From NCBI GenBank assembly GCA_013339765.2, contig CM023448.1, forward strand, positions 110,497,118-110,561,117: DNA of 64,000 nt. Direction: 5' to 3'. The DNA comes from Haemaphysalis longicornis (taxonomy: Eukaryota; Arthropoda; Arachnida; Ixodida; Ixodidae). The translations under genes and the position numbers were made by a program. The first letter of the stretch is position 1. Every line of letters starts with the position of its first letter. The notes under the pieces were generated by a model that saw only the letters and a list, made by a program, of their open reading frames with translations, did not search any database and was not told the DNA's origin. Shown in pieces: positions 1 to 9,756 of the stretch.

Positions 1-2
1 CA

Positions 3-952
3 GTACTGGCATCAATCGTTCACGAAATGATATTAGGCTGGGATTTTCTTAAATCAGCATCTGCTGTGATTTCTTGTGGTGAACCGATGATTCATATGAA
101 TGATACAGACCTGGCCAGTGTTTCGGATACTGCAGACCTGCGATTGGTGGCGTCCTGCGACTTCACTCTTCTCCCTGCTCAAGAAACTATACTCTCGGTT
201 AATTCGGACAAAATTCTCGACTGTGATGTACTCATTGCTCCGACAAGAAAACTCCCCCTTCATAGCGTAGTTATATCCCCCTGCCTCGTCCGTTTTTCTG
301 CGGGAACTGCTCTTCTGGCCGCAGCGAATACTACAGCCGAAATGGTTTTCTTGCCCCGAGGGACCACCGTTGCTTGTGCTCCGCGCGACGATGCAGTGAA
401 TGTCGTCTCACAGGGATCTGTTACGTCGGACGATCATTCAGTGACCACTAAGCCTTCATCCTTTCCCATTAGTGCAACAATCAGTTCGGATCTCGACCCA
501 GAGCAACAGGAAATGCTATTGGCTCTTCTGGGGAAACACAAAATTTTATTTGATACTTCTTATACCATCTTACGGCAGACCTCCGCAGCCACCCACCGAA
601 TCGACACAGATGGCTCATGTATCATTCGACGTCGCCCGTATCGCGTCTCACTCAATGAGCGTCAAATCATTCAGGAACATGTCGACGGCATACTGAAGAA
701 AAACAGTTCGCCATTCAACCAGCTCCTGGTCATCTCCCGTTGTTCTAGTACAGAAGAAGGACGGATCTGTACGATTTTGTGTGGATTACTGGGCGCTTAA
801 CAACATAACTCGGGAAGATGTCTATCCGATGCCATAGGATTGATGATGCTTTGGACATTTTGCAAGGCGCCGAATACTTCTCCAGTCTGGATTTGAGATC
901 GGGATACTGGCAAATTCCCATGCACGAGCAAGACAAAGAAAAAATTATTGTA
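3..952 (+). pseudogene. pol: gypsy pol remnant: protease end and N-terminal reverse transcriptase
   Basis: The frame open from position 3 to 800 begins with the ILGWDFL stretch typical of the C-terminal lobe of gypsy aspartic proteases. It then runs through a poorly conserved linker to the HRIDTDGS and RRRPYRVS motifs that open the reverse transcriptase domain (about 590-650). A frame change near 690-780 is followed by VDYWALNNITREDVYPMP, and a second change at about 830 gives IDDALDILQGAEYFSSLDLR and SGYWQIPMHEQDKEK (838-945). This is the fingers and early palm region. The catalytic YADD box is absent because the sequence jumps to integrase just afterwards. It cannot encode an active polymerase. 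Confidence 0.88.
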
Positions 953-1583
953 CCGGTACAACTACCACCCAACAGGCGACAGATGGGTGCCCGTCATTCC
1001 CCGGGCCCTCCAACGCAAAATTTTAGAGACATTTCACGACAACGCTACCGCGGGTCACTTTGCCTTCCACAAAACTTATGATCGTATCAAGAGCCGCTTC
1101 TTCTGGCCCGGCCTATCCACCTCTGTTGTCAAACACGTTGCATCGTGCGTGCGTGTCAGCACCGCATACGTTCGACTTCGGGACCTCCAGGCACACTCCA
1201 ACCACTGCCGTGCCCCTCCTCTCCTTTCGAAGTCGTTGGCGTCGATCTCTACGGTTCTCTACCCGTCACTTCGGCTGGACATCGGTGGATCATTACCGCA
1301 GTGGACCACTTGACACGATGCGCGGAAACAGCTCCTATATGCACATGCTGCGCTTTAGAGGTGGCTGAATTCTTTTTGAAGACGATATTCCTGCGACATG
1401 GACCGCCCCAAGTGACCGAGGCCGGGTATTTCTTTCGGCCCTGCTTGCAGAAGTTCTTCGCGTCAGCAAAACTGTACATAGAACCACGTCCAGCTACCAC
1501 CCTCAAACTAATGGTTTGACCGAAAGTTTTCATCGCACGCTCTCGGATATGATTTCCTGTTACATTCAGCCCGACCATAAAAA
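953..1583 (+). pseudogene. pol: gypsy integrase remnant, zinc-binding domain and catalytic core
   Basis: From about 979 the frame reads WVPVIPR, then an HHCC zinc-binding domain (FHDNATAGH, KSRFFWPG, then a Cys pair region damaged near 1150). The catalytic core starts with FEVVGVDLYGSLP (about 1220-1260), holding the first Asp, and continues with ITAVDHLTR. A frame change near 1410 damages the second Asp block. The third block, with the catalytic Glu, survives as TNGLTESFHRTL (about 1507-1542). Translation is then broken by the inserted element at 1584. Known gypsy integrases have a continuous D,D(35)E core, so this copy is non-functional. Confidence 0.88.
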
Positions 1584-2101
1584 GACCCCGACATGCCCCC
1601 GCGGGAGGGGCACGAGTAAATGCAGAGCATTAGCGGCGTTACGCGCGTGGCGGGGGCGATGGGTATTGTAATGGTGGTGGTAGGGTTGTTGTCACGATGA
1701 CACGATGTCTTGAAGTGGTGCCGCGACGCTGAAGTTGGATTGCGTCGCGGTACTAGTTGAAGGTCTTGCTTCCATCGCTTAGCAACTGCGACAACCGCGA
1801 TGAGAAGAGAGCGAAGCAGAACTGGAGTGCGGCTGACGCGCCGACACCCGGGTTTATATTCCCAACGAACGCAGTAGAGGGAGAGGAGGTGGAGAGAGAG
1901 CGCGCTATCACGCCACCGTCACGCCACGACGCGCACGCACCTGCTGTTGCTACGGTGCTTGCAACGCCGGTGCGCGCGCTGCACCTGTTGTTGCAAGCGT
2001 GTTGAGGGCGAGGAGGAGTGGGGGAGAGGGCGCAGCTGCTGTGGTGCGGACGCCGAGTTACGGACGCATAACATCGTGAGTTAAAGAAATGCTCTGCATT
2101 T
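1584..2101 (+). mobile_element. Hairpin-bounded non-autonomous element inserted in gypsy integrase
   Basis: This 518 bp block interrupts the integrase. The gypsy frame reads up to ...DHK before it and resumes with WHVILPFVTYAYN after it, and a run of A residues (1580-1583 and 2102-2105) could be a 4 bp target duplication. The left end has a hairpin of TGCCCC and GGGGCA around 1595-1613, followed by TAAATGCAGAGCATT (1617-1631). The right end is AATGCTCTGCATTT (2088-2101), its inverted partner. Each of these motifs is itself a hairpin. No long reading frame is credible inside. Related ends occur at 24431-24826, and the same layout is seen at 56891-57332 and 61841-62302. Confidence 0.75.
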
Positions 2102-2105
2102 AAAA

Positions 2106-2603
2106 CTGGCACGTCATTCTCCCCTTCGTCACCTACGCCTATAATACAGCGGTTCAACGAACCACGGGATTTTCGCCGTTTTTCTTTGTCCATGGCCGCC
2201 CACCTTCAACTGTTCTCGATAATTCTTTTTTGACTGCGCCTGTGGCCTCTGCATCCAACAGTATCGATGAATTTATTTCTCGCCTGTCTTATAGCCGCCA
2301 TCTCGCTCGTCTCAGGACGACAGCCTCACAGGAAGACCGCAAGTCAAACTACGACGCTTCGCACCGCGTTGTCTCGTTTAGAGCCGGCGATCAGGTCTTA
2401 CTTTCCACTCCGCTCCGGACCCCAGGACTGTGCGCGAAGTTCCTTCCCCGCTTCGTAGGGGCCCTTAAAATATCCAGGAACAGACTTCAGCGGTAGATTC
2501 CCGCGTTATGCCCACCTCTACTGTCACCGACCGCCGTTGTCGCGGCACTGAAGTTGTACACGTTTCCCGGCTGAAGCCTTTCAACTCCCGGAATCCGCCT
2601 TAA
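2106..2603 (+). pseudogene. pol: gypsy integrase C-terminal region remnant
   Basis: After the inserted element the integrase continues with ILPFVTYAYNTAVQRTTGFS (about 2115-2175), then a variable tail with SRLSYSRHLARLRT (2277-2325). A QEDRKSNYDASHRVVSF block follows with GDQVLLSTPLRTPGLCAKF (to about 2450), which corresponds to the chromodomain-proximal tail of gypsy integrases. After a frame change near 2470 it ends with VVHVSRLKPF and a TAA stop at 2601-2603. At least two frameshifts make it non-coding. Confidence 0.85.
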
Positions 2604-2638
2604 GTGCCCGAGTCGGCCGCTTTAGCCCCGAGGGAAAT

Positions 2639-2876
2639 GTTTGTAAGCTATGACTAAAGCAGACAGCAGCCGTATGTGGACGTTCTCCTCAGTGGCTATG
2701 CGCCAGATGCTATGCGCCACCAGCCTCGCTCGCCGCGCACATCGTCGTCCACGCTATCATCATCGGTGTGTTCTGGAATCTCTGCGCTCGACCTGAGCTC
2801 GCTAGCCTGTCGCTGTCTGCGGGGCGGGATTAGTTTAATAAACCGGTGCCCGACGACTCCTGGCCTGTGCCTCACA
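2639..2876 (+). mobile_element. 3' LTR of the gypsy element
   Basis: A 238 bp block starts TGTTTG and ends CTCACA, directly after a purine-rich tract (GAGGGAAA at 2630-2637) that can serve as the polypurine tract. It contains a TTTAATAAA polyadenylation-like signal near 2834. It lies 35 bp after the pol stop and abuts an (AT)n tract. The paired 5' LTR is outside the window, so the boundaries rest on the TG...CA ends and position alone. Confidence 0.7.
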
Positions 2877-2879
2877 ATA

Positions 2880-2931
<52 letters not shown>
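2877..2931. repeat. (TA)n microsatellite, left border of the palindrome
   Basis: About 55 bp of nearly pure AT dinucleotide with one ATGT interruption. It separates the gypsy 3' LTR from the palindromic tRNA-unit array. Confidence 0.97.
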
Positions 2932-2932
<1 letters not shown>

Positions 2933-3087
2933 CGAATAAGAAAATGGGAAATGAGGGGCTCCGTGAAATAAGACAGAAAATAAGGGTTGGCAGTCAAGAA
3001 AACCTCGGAAAGCAAAGGGGAGGTTGTGGTGGGTCATAGAAAGAGATGAAGAATTTTTTGAGTCGAAAAGAAAGTGGTGAAAAAATG

Positions 3088-3160
3088 CCCGCCGGGTGGG
3101 ATCCGAACCCACGACCTCCAGAATACCGGTCTGGTGCGATAACCACTACGCTACCAGCGG
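3088..3160 (-). ncRNA. tRNA-like fold in the palindrome, minus copy
   Basis: Read on the minus strand, 73 bases fold as a cloverleaf. It has a 7 bp acceptor stem (CCGCTGG with CCGGCGG), TA at positions 8-9, a short D arm (GCG/CGC), a 5 bp anticodon stem (CCAGA/TCTGG) and a 5 bp T stem (GTGGG/CCCAC) with TTCGGAT loop. The anticodon loop CCGGTAT places GGT (threonine) at 34-36, but position 33 is C rather than the near-universal T. It is embedded in a repeat, so it is more likely a tRNA-derived repeat head than a working tRNA gene. Confidence 0.7.
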
Positions 3161-3681
3161 GGCTGTTTCCCCAGCACTTTCTCGGGAATTTATGTTAAGG
3201 TGTTTTTGTTTCCTGCACTTGGGGGTGGTAGCCAGCGCCACTCGGACTACTCGGGGTGAAGGGGACCTTCTTTTTAACCCCCGGGCCGTGACTCAATGTC
3301 TACGACATGTCGAGAGTGGTCGACCAGCGTTGAACCCTCTTAAGCTCCCTTTGGCACCAAGGCTGCCAGAACAGAGGCCCTCGCTAAGCATGTAGCGAAT
3401 CAGAAAATGGGAAATGAGGAGCCCCTCATTTCCCATTTTCTGATTCGCTACATGCTTAGCGAGGGCCTCTGTTCTGGCAGTCTTGGTGCCAAAGGGAGCT
3501 TAAGAGGGTTCAACGCTGGTCGACCACTCTCGACATGTCGTAGACATTGAGTCACGACCCGGGGGTTAAAAAGAAGGTCCCCTTCACCCCGAGTAGTCCG
3601 AGTGGCGCTGGCTACCACCCCAAGTGCAGGAAACAAAAACACCTTAACATAAATACCCGAGAAAGTGCTGGGGAAACAGCC

Positions 3682-3754
3682 CCGCTGGTAGCGTAGTGGT
3701 TATCGCACCAGACCGGTATTCTGGAGGTCGTGGGTTCGGATCCCACCCGGCGGG
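3682..3754 (+). ncRNA. tRNA-like fold in the palindrome, first plus copy
   Basis: The same 73-base cloverleaf as the minus copy, with internal promoter-like A box (TAGCGTAGTGG) and B box (GGTTCGGATCC). Two bases separate its discriminator G from the following T run (TTTTTT at about 3757), which could act as a Pol III terminator. The anticodon position reads GGT with C at position 33. Confidence 0.7.
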
Positions 3755-4144
3755 CATTTTTTCACCACTTTCTTTTCGACTCAAAAAATTCTTCATCTCT
3801 TTCTATGACCCACCACAACCTCCCCTTTGCTTTCCGAGGTTTTCTTGACTGCCAACCCTTATTTTCTGTCTTATCTCACGGAGCCCCTCATTTCCCATTT
3901 TCTGATTCGCTACATTCTTAGCGAGGGCCTCTGTTCTGGCAGTCTTGGTGCCAAAGGGAGCTTAAGAGGGTTCAACGCTGGTCGACCACTCTCGACATGT
4001 CGTAGACATTGAGTCACGACCCGGGGGTTAAAAAGAAGGTCCCCTTCACCCCGAGTAGTCCGAGTGGCGCTGGCTACCACCCCCAAGTGCAGGAAACAAA
4101 AACACCTTAACATAAATACCCGAGAAAGTGCTGGGGAAACAGCC

Positions 4145-4217
4145 CCGCTGGTAGCGTAGTGGTTATCGCACCAGACCGGTATTCTGGAGGTCGTGGGTTC
4201 GGATCCCACCCGGCGGG
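4145..4217 (+). ncRNA. tRNA-like fold in the palindrome, second plus copy
   Basis: This copy appears identical in stems and loops to the one at 3682-3754 and is placed 463 bases later, in step with the tandem unit (one extra C in a run accounts for the difference from 462). It too is followed by a run of six T residues. Confidence 0.7.
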
Positions 4218-4332
4218 CATTTTTTCACCACTTTCTTTTCGACTCAAAAAATTCTTCATCTCTTTCTATGACCCACCACAACCTCCCCTTTGCTTTCCGA
4301 GGTTTTCTTGACTGCCAACCCTTATTTTCTGT

Positions 4333-4334
<2 letters not shown>

Positions 4335-4368
<34 letters not shown>
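4335..4368. repeat. (TA)n microsatellite, right border of the palindrome
   Basis: A pure TA run of about 34 bp truncates the last tandem unit in the middle of its tail, at the same internal TCTTAT point where the other units continue. Confidence 0.95.
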
Positions 4369-4369
<1 letters not shown>

Positions 4370-5622
4370 CCGAGCGGGAATAGCATTTCAAACTAACTAC
4401 AGCACTATAATGATAAAAATACAACAGGAGTTAGCTCCGACACTGACAGCAGGAAGAAACGTATCCTTAAATAGCAAAAAGTGTTTTCTTATCGTCTACT
4501 TTCATTAAAATTAAACAGCGCAGCCTTATATTTTCTCTTGCGTAATTGCATAAAGTACGTTTGCCACTATAACTTGGTCCTTTGTAAGCAGCAAAGTTCA
4601 GTATCGACACATTCTCCAAGAACATAATTTTAACGAGCAGAAGAGGAAAAACGAAAATAAAAAGGAAACCTTGTTTGGCGATGTGAAAGTTATTTTCGAC
4701 ATATTTCACAACGTGTATAACTTTAATAAGGGGAAGCGACAGGGAAAAAATGCACGTTTTTTTTTTTGCTTGCACTACCAGCATCTTGCGAAATTTCACA
4801 CTGCTACGTGGGATATCGCGGCACTTTTTAATAGAAACAGGAGACCCATGAAAAATCTTTATTTTTTCAAACTGGTGTGTTTTGAATTTTAATGGCGTTT
4901 GTTTTGCTTGTCTGAGGGTTCGTAGAATGGACCTTCAGAGCGCCGTGTATTGGGGCCACTAACATTTAGCGCCATGCTGTTTTATCGGTATGGCTGGAAA
5001 GGCACTCTCGCTTAACGTAGCAATTATCTTCAAGCTGGAAGCATTAGCGCTGCTTGAAAGCGGAAGCGCAAGAAAAAAAAGGGGGGTGAGGAGTACAGAA
5101 AAAAGGCGGTGGTTTTCCATTTTCCAGCTCATGGAGTTGGCGGTTGAAGCCGGGGTTTTATTTCTATTTTCCATTAATCGCGTCAGAACTTGTGGAACTA
5201 TTTTTGGGACTCATTTAGATATTCAAGGTGCCCAACCCTCGCCACGTCTACCCTCTCTCATATGTCAGTATTTTTTCCGGAGTTTCAAATTCAGCGTGAT
5301 GTATGAACGCGCGTCCTAAATTTCTTTGGGTAACACCTTCATTTAACGCCTTTACGCAGCTTTTACCGAGGGGTTATTTCCCGCCAGCTTTAATTACTTT
5401 GCTTGGAAAAACAGAATTTAGTTTAATTAAGACAGGCTGTAAGTTCGCTTTTTGACAGTGTCAGGAGACGAGCATGTAAGCTGCAACATACAATTACAGA
5501 ATTTTTCCTGCCAGCCACAGTGTTACAGATTTTAACCCTTTCCCACGCAGCAAGCACTGACAGTAATCGAAGCCAATTCCAGTACCGCTTGGCGGACGAG
5601 GAGATTCAGATGTAGACCGAGA
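4369..5622. other. Unassigned AT-rich DNA
   Basis: I see no credible coding frame, RNA gene or repeat in this stretch. The open frames here are short, of low complexity and without family resemblance. Confidence 0.6.
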
Positions 5623-5762
<140 letters not shown>

Positions 5763-5870
5763 GTTTTAAAGTGGCTGGTCCTGGCCATTACCACAGTTGG
5801 TTTAGGTAGGTATTCTTTCAATGAAGAATGGATCGTACGTTCATTGTTTAGAGCGTTGCAGGCTTAACCC

Positions 5871-6104
5871 GCCGCGCTGGCTTAGTGACTAAGGCTTTGT
5901 GCTGATGAGCCCAAGGACGTGGTTTCGATTTCCGGCCTCGGCAGCCGCCTTTCTGATGGAGGCGAAAAACGAAAACTCTCGTGTCTCCGACATTTCGGCA
6001 CACGTTAAATATCCCCAGGTGGTCAAAATTACTCCGGAGCCCTCCACAACGGCGCGCCTCATCACCTGTGTATCGACGGCGCGTTAAACCTCATAATCAA
6101 TCAA
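5871..6104 (+). mobile_element. Ruka-like tRNA-derived SINE, copy 1
   Basis: The head resembles a tRNA: an A box in GCTGGCTTAGTGACTAAGGC and a B box in GGTTTCGATTTCCGG. The body follows with TTTCTGATGGAGGCGAAAA, then CCCCAGGTGGTCAAAATTA and GGAGCCCTCCAC, and ends in a CATAATCAATCAAT tail. The same order recurs at 9837, 11560, 37835 and, reversed, at 49986 and 63163. SINEs of this kind are transcribed by Pol III and moved by a partner LINE. This copy has more B box changes than the one at 9837. Confidence 0.9.
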
Positions 6105-7513
6105 TGAGAGCGTAGGCTTCTATGTAGCTCATAGAAACGCACAGAAGGAAACGAGGGAACCTCGGGGGCCGCTGTGTTTCCGTTGACGCAACTCAGAGGA
6201 GTGGATCGCCGCCAACTTTTGCGCTTGGCTCTCCGGATGAAGAGCACGAGAACTCAAGGCGCTACAGCCCGGTAACAATGTTGAGGCGCGGCCTGACTGT
6301 GGTTACACGCCCGTGTTCATACCGTGCTACTTTCTCCATTTACCGTCACCACTCGTGGTATACAACAAAGGCCTTCGCACAGAGCTTGTTTTGGTGTAAT
6401 CCATCTATAACATTTTTTCATTTGATTTCTGTCGGGAATCAGTAAAGCTACTCCGCTAATCTATGGCCCTCCTCATAAACAAAACAATAGCACATAAACA
6501 AAAGCATACTCTCCAAAGAGGTAAGAAAGCGATTTCAAAGCACCATTTTATCACCATCAAAACAAACCAGTAAAGGTCAATGCACAGAAAACCAACGCTG
6601 GTACGAATCAGCAGCGAGCCCCCCTCTTCCTATCATCAAATGTGGGCTTTATATCTGATTGGACCTTGTACGCATAGCACTTGAAGGGGGTGCGGGCCAA
6701 GTGGTGTTTAAAAGCATTATCACTAGCATTAGCTCCGCCGAATTTGAACGCACGTGGCGCTGCACGCAAGCCGAGCTCACGGAAATTCGGAAAGAGACCT
6801 AGTTTGTGCGCATCGGGTTGCGCCATCTGAACAGAACTGTCACGGTTATTAGGGAAGGGCCCAAATGGGAAAAGAGCGAACCGAAAGAACGTTTTGGGCC
6901 GGATAAAACGAAAGAGAGCAAACGAGAATTTTTGAATGGGAATGGGTTCAACCTTCTGACTTACGCACTCGTGGAGATTGGCCAGTGAGACAATGCTAGC
7001 TGCAGTCAGAATATCATGGCCCGTATACATATAAACCGAGCCATAAGGTGAACTAAACATATAATCCATGAGCCTATAACACAGACAATGAGTACTAAAG
7101 GGGCTCTGAAGTCTTACTAACGTTTTGTTTTGAGCAAAAGGTCACGCGTTTCGAAGCTGATGGGATTTTCTTCGGCGGCAAACGATAGCTTGTTTGCGGA
7201 GACATAAAAAATTAAAGCTGGCATGTTTCTCTTTCCTGTCTCCCTTCCATTTTGTCGTGACGTTTAAGGGCTCATCTCAAAGCGGTCGGAGCGAGCCGGT
7301 GCCCTATTCTATAATCTTTACTCGGGCTGCGCTGCAATTCGCCGACAGCTTGGTAGACTTACGAAGCTGTCTAATTAGACGTCTAAAGGAACAAGAATTG
7401 GAACGGTGCCGCGGTCACCAACTCAGACGAAAACCTCGTAGCAGACATGTTAACGAATTCAAGCCGTAGTTTCGTAAAAAATTATAGCAGTTTTATTATA
7501 CACATTAAGTGAT
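6105..7513. other. Unassigned DNA
   Basis: The longest open frame (6608-7069, minus) has no recognisable domain, motif or codon signal and I do not treat it as a gene. No repeat structure was seen. Confidence 0.55.
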
Positions 7514-7517
7514 TTAA

Positions 7518-8023
7518 AGGAGCCATGAAGACAAAATACAAGTTGGGTTTATTAGAAAGACCGCTTAGTCCCGATAACAATGATACCAATATATTCGCAA
7601 TCTTCGAACAAATAACGGAGATATTAAAGAAAACGTGTGAAGCAGTCGCGACCCCCTAGGCAATTTCCCGCAACTTTTCTATGACGTCACGGAACCTTGT
7701 TTGTGCAATTGGCGGCCGCCTAACTGACCTGTCGCGACGACACAAGACTGGACGTCTGTAATGGGGCCTCTAGTTCCATTTCACCGCATCACTTGAATGC
7801 TAACGTGCAGTTAACGCACTGAAAATTATGATTTATTGTTGGCCCGTGTGACGTCATTCTTGCTCATAACACGTCACTGTGGCGCAAAATTTGAATGTTT
7901 TTAAATACTTCTTGCTTTTTTTTCATTAAAAAGCATCTTTTGTGGCTCTAATGGAGCTGAGTGAGATACTGAATCCTAGTTCTTTCAAATTAAACGAAGT
8001 TGTGTTTTCTCTTCATGGCTCCT
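7518..8023. mobile_element. MITE with long inverted ends and TTAA flanks
   Basis: The ends are AGGAGCCATGAAGA (7518) and its inverted partner at 8010-8023. Similarity continues inward for nearly 50 bases (GACAAAATACAAGTTGGG at left against CTTCGTT...TTCTCTTC read in reverse at right). TTAA lies immediately outside each end (7514-7517 and 8024-8027). TTAA duplication is the mark of piggyBac-type insertion. No transposase frame is present, so it is non-autonomous. The TIRs do not start with the usual CC of piggyBac, so the superfamily remains open. Confidence 0.78.
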
Positions 8024-8027
8024 TTAA

Positions 8028-9756
8028 AAGTAAACAAGCATCTGCACCAGTAATAAATTATAGGAAATGTTTAAATAAAAGAACAAGTTAGTTTTTTACA
8101 ACACTGACGTGTAAGAAGGTGGCGCCGGCGTCACTTTTTTTATTTTAGGCACGAAGGTAGCCTGTATCGTGGTTGACTTGGAGGCTGTCTCCGCGAAGCA
8201 GTCTTCGTTGACGGCTTCGTTCGAATTGGAACGTAGATTAACATGGCGGACTGCCCGCGAAGACGGCAATCAAGCCGTCTAAGGGGTAAAGTGGAGCGCA
8301 CCTTCGATCGTCGCTACCTTGACTGAACTCATTAGCTTTGACTTTCCTCGCAAATATTGTAAGCCAATTCGAGCGGGCCTTTTCGACGCCATCTTGGAAA
8401 AACGGCGCCCAGACAAAGTCGACCCCCAAGCATCACCCTGTGTGTCGCCCTTCGAGAAGCTTTCCTGCGAAACTTTGAACAAGCATATCTAACAAGAAAT
8501 CAGTTTTTCGAATTTAGAACTAGTAACTACAAAACGTCGAAGTTCCGAACCAATTACGGCTTTCAAAGTTTACAGCACCTAATTCCTTGCCTGTTAAGAA
8601 AAAACATGGACTTAATGAACACAATTGATCAGTGCCCATCTGTTGTTTCAAGAAAGCATTGACTGCGTTTGTATTTTCTGTGTGATGCTGACTGCTTATC
8701 TGGTTTTGTTTTCCACTGTAACCATGCTGTTGTACTTCATATTCATTTTTCTTATAATCCCTAGTACCGACACATACCATGTGTACGTTTTCTGTGTGTT
8801 CCTATTGTAATGGAGCTTGTTTCTGTTTCCGCGTTATGCAGAATGCATGGAGTCAGGAACCCAGACAGGTGCAGTTTGGCACCTTTTGTTCCGGTTCCTT
8901 TGGTTTGCTGTGCTCAAATAAGCGGAAAGGCTACTAAAATAAAAGTAAAAATATTAAACTAATGATGTAGGTATACGTAGATGGACAAATGAAACGCGAT
9001 CACGAAAATATGAACCAAAACACAAAAACAGCGGAATTTTTTTCCACGTATGTCAAAATGTCTAGTCGATTCATTACAGTAACAAAAAGTTGGGAAATGC
9101 AGCTTTCCTAATATACACAATAGCGCGCCATTATTGAACCGCCACGAAAAGTATTTTTCAGATTTGTGCGTCCTGGTTCATATTTTCCTGTTTGCATATC
9201 ATTTTTCCACGCCCACCTAACCAAAGCAGTTCTCGACCGTCACGTTTCCAGCCGACGGCAACAGTAATCTCCGATGTGGCCACTGCATGTGGCATATGTA
9301 TGCTCTCCTTGCGTAAGTAGGTAAGATAGGTTCTCGCCTTCACTCGCATGCATGCATCTTTTGACAGCGCTTGTACGCAAGGTGAAACACTTCAACAAAA
9401 TCTAGGCTAAATCTAAATCTAATCCTCCCACCTGATCTGGGTCATCCTATTTGGTAATGTTCGCTAGCTGCGTTTAGTGCGTCTTTTCACAAGCACACGA
9501 CGAGCAAAACTTCTTGCATGCATTTCTTTTCTTTGTCATGTTCCTTCCGCAATGTACGTTTGTTTCAGAAAAACGCTTACGCAAGATCCACCAATCCCGC
9601 GCTTCATTATTCAAGGTTCATGACGCCACAGATCATGCTGCGTTAAACTTTATTGAGGGCGCGATACCTCGTGTTATGCTCGAGGCATTTTATGCATTAA
9701 TAAGCAACTGCTGCTGTGATCGCAGTATTTGTATTCGCGACACTGAGGAATGGCCG
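8028..9756. other. Unassigned DNA
   Basis: No supported gene or repeat. A short inverted pair sits near 8250-8280 (GAAGACGG / CCGTCT). Open frames are short. Confidence 0.55.

Larger units (their letters stand above)
1..2876 (+). mobile_element. Ty3/gypsy LTR retrotransposon, 5'-truncated by window edge, decayed
   Basis: The order protease end, reverse transcriptase, integrase and 3' LTR is that of Ty3/gypsy pol. The window opens inside the protease C-terminus (ILGWDFL motif near position 27). Recognisable reverse transcriptase follows up to about 945, integrase from about 979 to 1578, and the integrase C-terminal region from 2106 to the stop at 2601-2603. The copy is dead: several frameshifts, loss of most of the reverse transcriptase and RNase H between about 945 and 979, and a 518 bp insertion at 1584-2101. 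The 3' LTR ends directly against an (AT)n tract. gag and the 5' LTR lie outside the window. Confidence 0.9.
2932..4334. repeat. Palindromic array of a 462 bp tRNA-like unit (one inverted, two direct copies)
   Basis: One 462 bp unit occurs three times. A minus copy at 2957-3418 is preceded by 25 bp of a further unit at 2932-2956. Plus copies follow at 3421-3882 and 3883-4334, the last cut off at a TA tract. The two orientations meet at 3410-3433, where GGAAATGAGG and CCTCATTTCC are separated by only 4 bases, so the arms form a long, almost perfect palindrome. Only scattered single-base differences separate the copies (for example near 3175, 3283 and 3364). Each unit has one tRNA-like fold. Both outer borders are (TA)n. 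The unit shows no credible reading frame. A long-read palindrome artefact is possible, but the direct third copy and the base differences speak against a simple one. Confidence 0.93.

Noticed and set aside
3682..3754. True threonine tRNA gene
   Set aside because: It is embedded in a multi-copy repeat unit and has C at position 33, so a tRNA-derived repeat is more likely.
6608..7069. 153-codon minus-strand frame
   Set aside because: No recognisable motif, no codon signal, no supporting context.
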